Assembly: GCA_001931535.1 (NCBI GenBank)
Contig: CP016211.1
Span: 3,748,501-3,812,500, forward strand
Direction of reading: 5' to 3'
Source: Minicystis rosea
Lineage (GTDB): Bacteria > Myxococcota_A > Polyangia > Polyangiales > Polyangiaceae
DNA: 64,000 nt
Part shown: piece after piece, positions 43,372 to 51,762 of the stretch
Numbering within the stretch: position 1 is the first letter of the stretch
How the letters are laid out: each line of letters starts with the position of its first letter
Notes under the pieces: generated by a model
Databases searched by the model: none
The model's input: only the letters and a program-made list of their open reading frames with translations
Told to the model about the DNA's origin: nothing
Position numbers and translations under genes: made by a program

Positions 43372-45300
43372 TCAGCCCTTCACGGCAGCGCGGATCCGCG
43401 CCACCAGGCTCTCGGTATCGAGCCCGTGGAACCGCAGCACCTCGGCGTTCGTCCCGCAGGCCGGCACCTCGTCGAGCCCGACCTTGTGCACGCGCGCGCC
43501 GCATCCGGCCACCGCCAGCGCCGAGGCCACGAGATCCCCTTGCCCGCCGATGCGATAGTGGTTGTCGAGCGTGACCACGTGCCGGCTCGCGCCGACCGTC
43601 GCCACGAGCCAAGCCGGATCCACGCGGTTGAGCCAGGGCAAGTTCACCACCTTCACGCTGATCTCCCCGCGCAGCGTTTCGGCCGCGCGGTAGGCCTCGG
43701 AGAGCAGCACCGGCCCGTAGCCGAACACCACCACGTCGTTTCCTTCGAGGAGCGTCACGCCGCGGCCCTCGACGAGCGAATGGCCTTCAGGCAGCGCGAA
43801 CGGCACATCCCAAGGCACCGAGACGAGCCGCAGGTAGCCGCTGCCCGAAGTCCCGCTCACGCAGTACGAGAGCGCGAGCGACACCTCGGCCTCGCAGCTC
43901 GGCTCGATCATCACGAGGCCGGGCACCGCCGCTACCGCGGAGATGTCGCGCACCGACTGATGCGAGTGGCCCGGCCCGCCGGGGAGGCACCCCGCGAGCG
44001 ACGCCACGTAGATGACCTTCGTGTGCTCGGTCGCGTTGTTGTAGATGTGCTCGTTGGCGCGCGTGGGCATGAAGCACGCGAACGAGTGGCAGATGGGGAT
44101 GAGCCCGCGGAGGGCCATGCCGCCGGCCTGGCTCACCATGTCCATCTCGGCGATGCCGCACTCGAGGAACTGATCGGGGCAAGCATCGCGCGACGGCTTC
44201 TGCCCGGTGTCGACCATGAGGTCGGCGTCGAGCACCATCACCTTCGGGTTCGCGCGCACCGTCGCGAGCAGCGCGTCGCTGTACGCCGGAATGAGGCGCT
44301 GCGGCGGCTTCGCCGGCGGCTTCACCGCGGGGCGCTCGGTCGTCTCCAGAGACAGCGTCGGCAGGCCGTTCGCCTCCCAGCGGCGGCGGATCGCGGCGAC
44401 CAGCTCGTCGACCGCGCGCGAGTACGAGCCGGCGTCGGGCGCACCGGAGTGGAAGCGGTAGAGCGCGACGTCCGACTCCATCGCGGTGTGCTCCATGAAG
44501 GAGACGCCTTTGCCCTTCACGGTGTCGGCGATCACCACCTTGGGCTTGTTCGTCACGCCGCGCAGCTCCGCGAAGAGCGCCGCGAGGCGCGGCAGATCGT
44601 GCCCGTCCACGCGGGACACGTGCCAGCCGAAGGCCGCGAACTTCGCTTCGAGATCGCCGAGCGCGCTGGTCGCGTCGACGCGCGCGTCCGACTGCACCTT
44701 GTTGTGATCGACGATGACGGTGATCTCGTGGAGGTTCTTGTTGGCCGCGGAGAGGAGCGACTCCCAGATCTGCCCCTCTTGCAGCTCGCCGTCGCCGGTC
44801 AGCACGAAGATGCGACCATCGGCGCCGAGGCGGCGGTTCGCCAGCACCATGCCCTTGGCTTTGGAGATGCCCATCCCCAGCGAGCCGGTGTTGGTGACGA
44901 TGTTCGGCGTGCCCACGTCGGGATGCCCGGGGAGGCCGCCGAGCTGGCGGAGCTTGTGGATGCTCTCGAACGGGAGCTTGCCGAGCGCGGTGAGCACGGC
45001 GTAGAGGCCGGGCGCGTCGTGCCCCTTCGAGGAGAAGTAGAGGTCGTGGAGGTGCGTGGCCGGCTCCTCGCGCAGCTCCTCGAGGTGCAGCCAGGTCACG
45101 ATGTCGAGGCTGGAGAAGCTCGATCCCACGTGCCCCGAGCCGGCGCGCGCGATCATGTAGAGCGCGTTGAGGCGCGCGAGATCTGCGTAGAGCGCCGCGC
45201 GCTCGGGCGCGGGCATGCTCTCGGCGCGCACGGCTTCGAACGCGCGCAGCGGCGCGTAGGTCAGCGTTCCTTCGACGGCGTTTCCGATCAAGTCTCCCAT
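43372..45300 (-). CDS. Second transketolase, divergent type
   Basis: 642 residues. The thiamine-binding motif is LTGDGELQEGQIWES (GDG at 169-171) with VDHNKVQSD. SGHVGSSFSSLDI and SSKGHDAPGLYAVLTALG are the catalytic-His regions, and the C-terminal half has the pyrimidine-binding ECGIAEMDMVSQAGGMALRG. Sequence around each motif differs clearly from the canonical enzyme at 5300-7297 and is more like the split or specialised transketolases found in secondary metabolism and some archaea, here fused in one chain. Two-carbon ketol transfer is still expected, but the sugar substrate may differ. ATG 45300 starts with MGDLIGNAVEGTL; an upstream in-frame start at 45420 is less likely. Confidence 0.88.
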   Translation of the reverse strand: MGDLIGNAVEGTLTYAPLRAFEAVRAESMPAPERAALYADLARLNALYMIARAGSGHVGSSFSSLDIVTWLHLEELREEPATHLHDLYFSSKGHDAPGLYAVLTALGKLPFESIHKLRQLGGLPGHPDVGTPNIVTNTGSLGMGISKAKGMVLANRRLGADGRIFVLTGDGELQEGQIWESLLSAANKNLHEITVIVDHNKVQSDARVDATSALGDLEAKFAAFGWHVSRVDGHDLPRLAALFAELRGVTNKPKVVIADTVKGKGVSFMEHTAMESDVALYRFHSGAPDAGSYSRAVDELVAAIRRRWEANGLPTLSLETTERPAVKPPAKPPQRLIPAYSDALLATVRANPKVMVLDADLMVDTGQKPSRDACPDQFLECGIAEMDMVSQAGGMALRGLIPICHSFACFMPTRANEHIYNNATEHTKVIYVASLAGCLPGGPGHSHQSVRDISAVAAVPGLVMIEPSCEAEVSLALSYCVSGTSGSGYLRLVSVPWDVPFALPEGHSLVEGRGVTLLEGNDVVVFGYGPVLLSEAYRAAETLRGEISVKVVNLPWLNRVDPAWLVATVGASRHVVTLDNHYRIGGQGDLVASALAVAGCGARVHKVGLDEVPACGTNAEVLRFHGLDTESLVARIRAAVKG

Positions 45301-45478
45301 GGCGCGGGACACAAACCACGCCGGAGCCCCGAGAGCAACTGATCCGCCCGATCCCGTCGTCGTTCGGACGGGCCCGCACCAAGGGCCAACGCCCGCGCGC
45401 CGGCACGCTCGCGTGCTCACCCGCGAACGGCGCGCGTCCCCTCCCCTCCTCGATTGCGAGCTTGCTTGGCGTAGCTCG

Positions 45479-46201
45479 TCACACGTCCGACACGAAGCGC
45501 GCGAGGAGCGTCTTCTGCCCCGCGGTCTCGAACGCGATCACGAGCTTCGTTTCGCCGTTCTCGGTGCGGGTCTCGAGGACGCGGCCGCGGCCGAACTTGG
45601 GGTGCGCGACGAACCGCACCGGCTCGGCGCGCGCCACCGGTAACGCGCCGACGAGCGCAGGACGGAACGTGTCGTCGGCGAGCGGCAGCGCGGCCTCACG
45701 CTGCAGCGCGCTCAGCCATGAAGCGCTGTCGCGACTGTACCAGGCCGCGATCTTCTCCCGTGCGAACGCGGCGAGCGTGGTCTCCTCCTCCGCGTGCCCA
45801 TCACGCACGATCAGCACGCGCGACGACGACCGCGAGGCGTCGCGCGGGATCGCGATCACCTCGTAGGCGCCGCCGTGCGCGTCCTCCTCGCGCTCCGCGA
45901 AGGGGTCCTCGTACACGAACGCGATCGCGACGTGGTCGTCGGGCACGCCGTCTCCCCAGTCCTCGGCGGCGTCGAGGATCGCGTCGAGCGCGAGCCCCGT
46001 CGCGCACGCGAGATCCCCATCGCCCATCGTGAGCACGATGAGCGCGTCATCGGGGAGCGTCGCGCCGAGCTCCGTCTCGATCGCGTGGACGGCCGCGACG
46101 TCGAGCGTCCTTGCGCCCGGGGCCGCGCCCAAGGCGCGCGACAGGCGAAGCAGCTCGAGCATGGAATCCGTGGGGTGGAGCGGGCCGGCCTCGACATGCA
46201 T
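45479..46201 (-). CDS. Protein with UvrD/PcrA-type C-terminal Tudor-like domain, function unknown
   Basis: 240 residues. Only the end is recognisable: VRFVAHPKFGRGRVLETRTENGETKLVIAFETAGQKTLLARFV matches the Tudor-like tail that UvrD/PcrA helicases use to bind RNA polymerase (the pattern is KFGxGxV then VxFxxxGxKxL). The rest is acidic, without helicase motifs (no Walker A). The middle has VAIAFVYEDPFAEREED and alternating strands. It may bind polymerase or another partner without unwinding DNA. It is divergent from the thioesterase gene. Confidence 0.65.
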   Translation of the reverse strand: MHVEAGPLHPTDSMLELLRLSRALGAAPGARTLDVAAVHAIETELGATLPDDALIVLTMGDGDLACATGLALDAILDAAEDWGDGVPDDHVAIAFVYEDPFAEREEDAHGGAYEVIAIPRDASRSSSRVLIVRDGHAEEETTLAAFAREKIAAWYSRDSASWLSALQREAALPLADDTFRPALVGALPVARAEPVRFVAHPKFGRGRVLETRTENGETKLVIAFETAGQKTLLARFVSDV

Positions 46202-46333
46202 GGCTCCGCGTTTGTCGCATACCCGTCGAGGTCCTCACACGACTTTTCGCGCCGCTTTCGTGCCCGTTCGTGATGGGCAGCTCCGCGACGTGCACGCGAT
46301 GAACGAAGGCTGCGCTTTCGGGCTTCGTTACGC

Positions 46334-46339
46334 TAGGGT
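46334..46339 (+). promoter_or_regulatory. Possible -10 box TAGGGT
   Basis: GCTAGGGT ends 7 nt before the ATG at 46347. The same octamer precedes tRNA-Lys. Confidence 0.35.
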
Positions 46340-46346
46340 CCGGGCG

Positions 46347-46742
46347 ATGGCGTCCTTCACCACTACGATCACCGCCAGCCCCGAGGACATCGACATGCTC
46401 GGCCATGTCAACAACGCCGTCTGGGTGAAGTGGATTCAGGACATGGCGGTCGCGCATTGGCTCGCGATCGCGCCCGCGGAGCATCGCGAGGCCTTCGTGT
46501 GGGTCGTGACGCGGCACGAGGTCGACTATCGCGGCAACATCCGCGAGGGCGAGACGGTGACCGCAGAGACCTGGGTCACCGACCCGCCGCGCGGCGCACG
46601 CTTCGACCGGCACGTGCGCTTCACCGGCACCGACGGCAAGGTGCGTGTCGAAGCCAAGACCACTTGGGCGCTGCTCGACAAGGCGACCGGACGCCCCGTC
46701 CGCGTCCCTGCGGAAGTCGCCGCGCCCTTCCTCGCAAAGTAG
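46347..46742 (+). CDS. Acyl-CoA thioesterase, 4HBT hotdog fold (FadM/YbgC-like)
   Basis: 131 residues, the usual size. The opening EDIDMLGHVNNAVWVKWIQD matches the D-x-x-x-H-x-N-N active-site motif of the 4-hydroxybenzoyl-CoA thioesterase family, with Asp and His as catalytic residues. RHEVDYRGNIREGE is the second conserved strand. It hydrolyses acyl-CoA thioesters in the cytoplasm. I chose ATG 46347 because the domain starts there and a -10-like TAGGGT is just upstream; longer frames read into the divergent gene. Confidence 0.92.
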   Translation: MASFTTTITASPEDIDMLGHVNNAVWVKWIQDMAVAHWLAIAPAEHREAFVWVVTRHEVDYRGNIREGETVTAETWVTDPPRGARFDRHVRFTGTDGKVRVEAKTTWALLDKATGRPVRVPAEVAAPFLAK

Positions 46743-46777
46743 AAGAACGCCCAGCGGCTCGACGACGATCGCTCGCG

Positions 46778-47587
46778 CTATGCGCCGCGTTTCCGCTCGA
46801 TGAAGCGCTGCTTGTTGCGCGCGCCCACCTTCTCGAGGATGGGCCGGAGCCGCGTGAAGAGCTGAGGCGAGAGATAGCCGAGCGTCGCCAGCTTGCCCGA
46901 GAGCACGGGCACGTCGATCTCCTCTGCGCGAAGCTCGATGGCATCGAGCACGGCATCGGCGACCTGCGTCGCGGTGCTCATCGGTTGCGAGAACACGAGA
47001 TCGGGGACCGTCGACAGGTCACCGAAGAAGCCGGTGTCCACCGGCCCAGGGCACACCGTGGCGACGTGAATGTCGCGTTCGTGGAGCTCCACGGCGAGCG
47101 CGCGGGAGAACGCGCGCATCCCCGCCTTCGAAGCGCTGTACGTCGCCTCGTGCGGGACGGGGACCTTGCCCGCGAGACTGGCGACGTTGATGATCGCGGC
47201 GCCGGGGCCGAGATGAGGCTGCGCCGCCCGCGTGAGAAGAACGGGCGCCGTCAGGTTCGTGTCGAGGATCATGGCGAGCTCTTCCGCGGTGCGCCCTTCG
47301 ATGGCGCCGCGATGGTTCACGCCGGCGTTGTTCACCAGGAAGTCGAGCCGGCCGAACCGCTTCACGACTTGCTCCGGGAGCGCCGCGAGACGCGCGCGAT
47401 CGGCGACGTCGAGCGGGAAGCTCGCCGCGCGATCGGCGCCCAGCTCGCGGACGAGCGCGTCGAGGTTCGCCGCCGTGCGCGCCACGAGCGCGACGCGCGC
47501 TCCGCGAGCTGCCATCGCACGAGCGACCTCCAACCCGATACCGCTCGATGCCCCCGTGATGATCGCGACCCGTTCACGCCAATCCAT
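46778..47587 (-). CDS. Short-chain dehydrogenase/reductase
   Basis: 269 residues. The cofactor motif is TGASSGIG near the start, followed by NNAGV. The catalytic Ser is in VASLAGKVPVPHEATYSASKAG and the YxxxK pair in YSASK. It is a classical SDR: NAD(P)-dependent reduction or oxidation of an alcohol or ketone of unknown identity. The C-terminal region has helical and basic residues (KKVGARNKQRFIERKRG) common in membrane-associated SDRs. ATG 47587 has AGGAG 9 nt upstream; ATG 47617 is possible. Confidence 0.92.
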   Translation of the reverse strand: MDWRERVAIITGASSGIGLEVARAMAARGARVALVARTAANLDALVRELGADRAASFPLDVADRARLAALPEQVVKRFGRLDFLVNNAGVNHRGAIEGRTAEELAMILDTNLTAPVLLTRAAQPHLGPGAAIINVASLAGKVPVPHEATYSASKAGMRAFSRALAVELHERDIHVATVCPGPVDTGFFGDLSTVPDLVFSQPMSTATQVADAVLDAIELRAEEIDVPVLSGKLATLGYLSPQLFTRLRPILEKVGARNKQRFIERKRGA

Positions 47588-47751
47588 CTGCCGGGCTCCT
47601 GCTTGCTTTGCAGCCATGCTCACCTGTCCTCTCGACCGTGTACGCGCGCGATGATGCCACGCCGCCCGTCCCGCTCGGCGGCAATGACCACTCACGTCAT
47701 CGATCTCGAACGCGCGCCCCAGCAGCGCCTCGCCCGTCGACTCCGCGAACG

Positions 47752-47780
47752 GTGACAGGCAGAACGTGCTCCGTTAGCCT
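47752..47780 (+). promoter_or_regulatory. Likely promoter of the ubiquitin-like gene
   Basis: GTGACA (47752-47757), 17 nt, then TAGCCT (47775-47780) gives ideal sigma-70 spacing, 44 nt before the ATG. Confidence 0.45.
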
Positions 47781-47824
47781 CCATCGATTGGCGCCCACGA
47801 GGGTGTGCCACCAAGGAGCAGACC

Positions 47825-48649
47825 ATGCCGATGCAGATCTTCGCCAAGTGGCAGGGAAGGACCGTCACGCTCGAAGTCGATGGATCGGACACGATCGCAG
47901 CGGTCGCTGCGATCGCGAGCCCGAAGCTCGGCATACCGGCTGATCGTATAGGCTTCATGATGGGCACCGGCGGCACTCTGCCCGAGGACCAGACGCTGGC
48001 GCAGCTCGGCATCGAGGGAGAGTCGACGCTCCAAGTCGTGATCTTGAACAAGATCATCCGCGAAGACGTCTGCGCCGAGCTCCGCGGAGATCTTGATGCG
48101 CTCCTCGAGCACCTCGAGAACAATTACATCATCTTCATCGGCGTGGGCTCCTTCGACAACGGCCACAAGAACGCCGCCGTGCTCAAGCGGCAGCAGTGCC
48201 GCGACGCGCTTCTGGAGTTCTGCAAGCGAGAGCGATTTGGCCTGACCATTCTCCTCATCGACCCAGGCTTTCAACCTGGCAATGAAGACCCGGCCCAAAT
48301 CTACGATGTCGCGGCGCAAGGATGGATCAACAGGCCCGTCGCCACGTTCCTCAACGGGCAGGTCCGACACTATCGAAACACGCTGGCAGACATCACGGGT
48401 CGAGATTGCCACATCGTGACGTACGGAACTGGCATCATCGAATACGACCCTCTCAAGAGCATCACCAACAAATATCATATCGCGGGGTGGAAGCTCATTC
48501 AATTCATGGTGAAGATCAAACAGAAGAAGGTGAACAACGTCTGCGTCATCAGCGGCAACTTCTTCAACGAGACCCCCAACAAGGATCAGTTCACGACGAT
48601 GGGCGATCCGGCCATCATCGCGGAGTGCGGGTTCACTCCCAATCTCTGA
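47825..48649 (+). CDS. Ubiquitin-like domain fused to an unknown domain
   Basis: 274 residues. Residues 3-76 align with ubiquitin almost without gaps, starting MQIFAKW-GRTVTLEV and ending ESTLQVVI. By eye about 32 of 75 positions are identical, including SDTI, GIP-D, the TL pair and ESTL. The chain does not end in Gly-Gly but runs into a second domain of about 195 residues (YIIFIGVGSFDNGHKNAAV, HIVTYGTGIIEYDP, VCVISGNFFNE), which looks alpha/beta and which I do not recognise. There is no signal peptide. AGGAG precedes the ATG. GC falls to 47-57% in parts, far below its neighbours, suggesting transfer, perhaps from a eukaryote. Confidence 0.85.
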   Translation: MPMQIFAKWQGRTVTLEVDGSDTIAAVAAIASPKLGIPADRIGFMMGTGGTLPEDQTLAQLGIEGESTLQVVILNKIIREDVCAELRGDLDALLEHLENNYIIFIGVGSFDNGHKNAAVLKRQQCRDALLEFCKRERFGLTILLIDPGFQPGNEDPAQIYDVAAQGWINRPVATFLNGQVRHYRNTLADITGRDCHIVTYGTGIIEYDPLKSITNKYHIAGWKLIQFMVKIKQKKVNNVCVISGNFFNETPNKDQFTTMGDPAIIAECGFTPNL

Positions 48650-48793
48650 TCGCTCCCAACGCGCTCGCGGTCATCGAGCCTCCGCACCATCGTCGCCAAG
48701 CATCCGGGTGGGCCGGCATGACCGTCCGCCGGCGCCCCTGATTCGCGCGGTCGAAGAAGTTGCGCATCCACCACGATCGGCCAACGATGTGCG

Positions 48794-48807
48794 GCACGGC
48801 GCCGTGC
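48794..48807. promoter_or_regulatory. 14-bp perfect palindrome
   Basis: GCACGGC/GCCGTGC without a spacer, between the ubiquitin-like gene and the haem-c operon. It could be a terminator stem or a protein site. Confidence 0.3.
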
Positions 48808-48845
48808 ACAGGACGAAGGCTGCGCAGTGTTCGATCCTTGCGCAG

Positions 48846-48875
48846 TTGCGCAGGCCGCAGGCAGGCTGCTAGCAC
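48846..48875 (+). promoter_or_regulatory. Possible promoter of the exported haem-c operon
   Basis: TTGCGC (48846-48851), 18 nt, TAGCAC (48870-48875), 62 nt before the ATG at 48938. Confidence 0.3.
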
Positions 48876-48937
48876 AGCGTCGTCGATGTCCGTTCGCAAA
48901 CTTGCGCGGCGGCACGGCCCGTGCACTCGCGGCCGGC

Positions 48938-50752
48938 ATGAACCGCACGAACCTCGTTCTCGCGACCGTCCTCTTCGGCGTCGCGGCGTGCTCGGGGAGC
49001 GACGGAGGCTCGAGCACCGGATCGGTGCCAGCGGACTGCCCCGCTCCGCCTGAGCCCACACCCGTTCACGACACGCTGAGTTACCCACGGCTCCTACGGA
49101 GAGTGACGCTCTCCATCAAAGGCACCACCCCCAAGTCCGAAGACTACGAGAAGCTCGCGGCGCTCGAGACCGACGAGGAAAAGCAGGCTTTCATCGACCA
49201 AGCCATCGAGTCGGCGCTCGGCTCGACGGACTTCTACTCGAAGATGGTCGAATTCGGGCACGACTGGATCAAGGTCGCCGAGTACACGACCGGGGCCGTC
49301 GCCGACGCCTACCAAGGCAACATGTCCGGCGATCTCCTCAAGTGCGAGTCCAATACGAAGCACCCCGACATCTATTGGCCCTTCAACGAGAGCGGCCAGG
49401 GGATCTGCAACGATCTGGACCCCGATGGGAACGCCGTCACGCCGGTCGTCGAGCAGGTGGAGCCGTGGTGGGCTCCAGGCACGCAGGTCCCCGTCCTCAC
49501 CATGAACGGGAATGACGTCGCGACCATCAAGGACAAGAATGGGAACGACGTCGACTGCGGTCACGCGTACGGCGGATATTACAACCCCGGGCTCGCGATC
49601 GGCTGCGGGTGCGGGCCCAACCTCGCTTGGTGCTTCCCGTACGGTGGCCTCGATTCGGGCGGCAACGACTTGGCCCACCAGCGACGGCATCCATGGGACG
49701 AGCCGGCCCGGCTCTTCGCGCACATCGCGTGGTACGACCGGCCCCTCTCGGACATCATCCTCGGCAACTACTCGGTCGGCAACAACATGCTCCGGGCCTT
49801 GTACCTGCGCATGGGCCGGCAGAACTCGGCCAACAAGGCGCTCGACAAGAACACCACTTGGTGGAAGCCGGACGGGAAGGATCTCCGCGACCCGCTCCAC
49901 ACCGAGCCGAACGACACCGACGCTTGGCGCGAGTTCGTCGTCGCCACGCTGAACCCGAACATGCTCTCCCTCACGGACGGCGACGCGCGGAGCGGGAGCC
50001 TGGACCGCACCTATGCCTACGATCCTCGGAAGTCCGACGAGGGCCCGAAAGGCATGCCGACCGCCGGTGTCCTGACCTCGATGGGGTTCCTGTCGTCGTT
50101 CGCCCGCGAGCGGCCGCGCGCCGCGCGAGCGCTCGAGATGTTCGCCTGCAAAGAGTTCACGCCGCCGGACGCAAACATCAAGTTTCCCGACTACGATGGC
50201 AAGGATCCCGCGGTGTCCGGCACCTGCGTGAATTGCCACACGAGCATCGACCCCGCGGCGATCTTCTTCAAGCGGTGGGACTTCGGACAGGCCTATTACG
50301 TCCCTTGGCCGTTCATGCCCGACGTGGGCCCGTGGAAGGTGACGAAAGAGCAGCTCTCGATGATCTATCCGTACACCGAGCTGCCTTATCCGCGCTGGGT
50401 CCAATCGTGGATCCCGGGGACGGTCCTCACCCCCATCACCGAGGCCGAGCTCGAAGCCCACCCGGGCGCGATCTTCCTCGACACGCTGCCGCCTGAAACG
50501 TCGCTTTACGGAGAGACGAGCGATGGAACGATGGGGCCGCTCGGCCTCGCCAAGATCCTCGTGAAGTCCGGTGAGTTCGATCGCTGCGCGGTGCAGCGGC
50601 TCTATCAGCGCTTCGTCGGACGGTCGCTCGACAAGGGCAAAGAGGCTTTCTACATCAAGAAGCTCGCGTCCAAGTTCGTCGAGGGAGATCGGAAGCTCCG
50701 GCCCTTCATCAAGTTCCTTTTCGCCACCGAAGAGTTCGGAAGGGGGATCTGA
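48938..50752 (+). CDS. Exported c-type haem lipoprotein (DUF1592/DUF1549-like)
   Basis: 604 residues. The lipobox is VAAC (Cys18), so it is surface- or periplasm-anchored. One haem-c attachment motif, CVNCH, lies at about 430-434. Flanking blocks such as SYPRLLRRVTLSIKG near the N-terminus and FDRCAVQRLYQRFVGR near the end resemble the paired domains of planctomycete-type cytochrome proteins. Many Trp/Tyr/Pro residues and Cys pairs fill the centre. It is first in an operon with a second haem-c lipoprotein and a Tat-exported DUF1501 protein. An extracytoplasmic redox or degradative complex is inferred; the substrate is unknown. Confidence 0.75.
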   Translation: MNRTNLVLATVLFGVAACSGSDGGSSTGSVPADCPAPPEPTPVHDTLSYPRLLRRVTLSIKGTTPKSEDYEKLAALETDEEKQAFIDQAIESALGSTDFYSKMVEFGHDWIKVAEYTTGAVADAYQGNMSGDLLKCESNTKHPDIYWPFNESGQGICNDLDPDGNAVTPVVEQVEPWWAPGTQVPVLTMNGNDVATIKDKNGNDVDCGHAYGGYYNPGLAIGCGCGPNLAWCFPYGGLDSGGNDLAHQRRHPWDEPARLFAHIAWYDRPLSDIILGNYSVGNNMLRALYLRMGRQNSANKALDKNTTWWKPDGKDLRDPLHTEPNDTDAWREFVVATLNPNMLSLTDGDARSGSLDRTYAYDPRKSDEGPKGMPTAGVLTSMGFLSSFARERPRAARALEMFACKEFTPPDANIKFPDYDGKDPAVSGTCVNCHTSIDPAAIFFKRWDFGQAYYVPWPFMPDVGPWKVTKEQLSMIYPYTELPYPRWVQSWIPGTVLTPITEAELEAHPGAIFLDTLPPETSLYGETSDGTMGPLGLAKILVKSGEFDRCAVQRLYQRFVGRSLDKGKEAFYIKKLASKFVEGDRKLRPFIKFLFATEEFGRGI

Positions 50753-50753
50753 C

Positions 50754-51752
50754 GTGCTGCGACTCTCACGACCCATCCTCGCCATCGCCCTGCTGACGAT
50801 GGTCTCCGCGTGCAGCAAAGACGGTGGCTCGTCGGCCGACGATCCCGCGCACTGCGCCACTTCGAAGAACGACGAAGTCCGGCTCACGCTCGCGAAGACG
50901 TGCTCGGGCTGCCACGGCGAAGGCAGCAACAAGCCGTTCTTCGCGTCGCTCGAGAGCTTCGAGGCGTCGCTCGTCTACGAGCCCAAATTCGTCGTCGCCG
51001 GCAAGCCCGACCAAAGCTATCTCGTGAAGCTCCTCGAGGGCACGTCGACCAGCGTCTTCAAGCAGATGCCGCCGCAGGGCGACACCTTCGCGGCGCTCGA
51101 CAAGAAGGGGAGCACGTCCATCTCGATGGACGACATCCGCGACTGGATCAAGGACCTCCCGGAGCCGGGGCCCGAGCTCTCCAAGCCTCTCGCCGATGCC
51201 CCGACCACGCGCCGCCTCACCGCCGAGGAGATCGCGCGCGCGCTGGTCGATCAGCTCGGGCTCGAACAAGCCGATTTCGTCCGGCAAGACTACTACCTGT
51301 TCTGGGACAACGCCGTGCCGGTGTATTCGCCGGACGGGATCAATCCGCCCTACGATCACGGGACGACGCCTTCGCACGGTTGGCCGACGGATCGCTTCCT
51401 CGCGCTCGGTGGCCCTTATTCGCTCCACTACCAGAGCCGGGACAACTCCATCACGCCCGGCATGGTGCAAGCGCTCGTGGTGATCTCGCAGGCGTGGTGC
51501 GGGATGTCGTTCAACAAGATGCCGGCGCCGCTGCTCAAGTACGCGACCCTCACGGACACCACCACCGAGAGCGCGGACAACATCAAAAAGAACATCGGGT
51601 ACATGCAGACACGCATGCTCGGCGAGGCGGACAGCGCCGAGACGAAAGCCCTTTACGACGTCTTCAAGATCTACGAGCCCCAGGGAGCGAACATCGCGTG
51701 GACGGCGGTGTGCGCCACCCTCGTTCGCCATCCCCAATGGATGATGTTCTGA
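50754..51752 (+). CDS. Small c-type haem lipoprotein
   Basis: 332 residues from a GTG that follows the previous stop by one base. The signal ends MVSAC (Cys20). CSGCH (50-54) is a haem-c attachment motif in a cytochrome-like domain (residues about 38-145, with MPPQGD supplying a possible Met ligand). The second half begins RRLTAEEIARALVDQLGLEQADF, a stretch typical of the DUF1592-type partner domain. Position and spacing show co-translation with the gene before it. Confidence 0.8.
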   Translation: MLRLSRPILAIALLTMVSACSKDGGSSADDPAHCATSKNDEVRLTLAKTCSGCHGEGSNKPFFASLESFEASLVYEPKFVVAGKPDQSYLVKLLEGTSTSVFKQMPPQGDTFAALDKKGSTSISMDDIRDWIKDLPEPGPELSKPLADAPTTRRLTAEEIARALVDQLGLEQADFVRQDYYLFWDNAVPVYSPDGINPPYDHGTTPSHGWPTDRFLALGGPYSLHYQSRDNSITPGMVQALVVISQAWCGMSFNKMPAPLLKYATLTDTTTESADNIKKNIGYMQTRMLGEADSAETKALYDVFKIYEPQGANIAWTAVCATLVRHPQWMMF

Positions 51753-51762
51753 GGAGGATCGC

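Noticed and set aside
46778..50752. A full ubiquitin-conjugation operon around the ubiquitin-like gene
   Set aside because: The neighbours are an SDR enzyme and haem-c lipoproteins. I see no E1, E2, RING or JAB/protease gene, and the ubiquitin-like domain lacks a terminal Gly-Gly.
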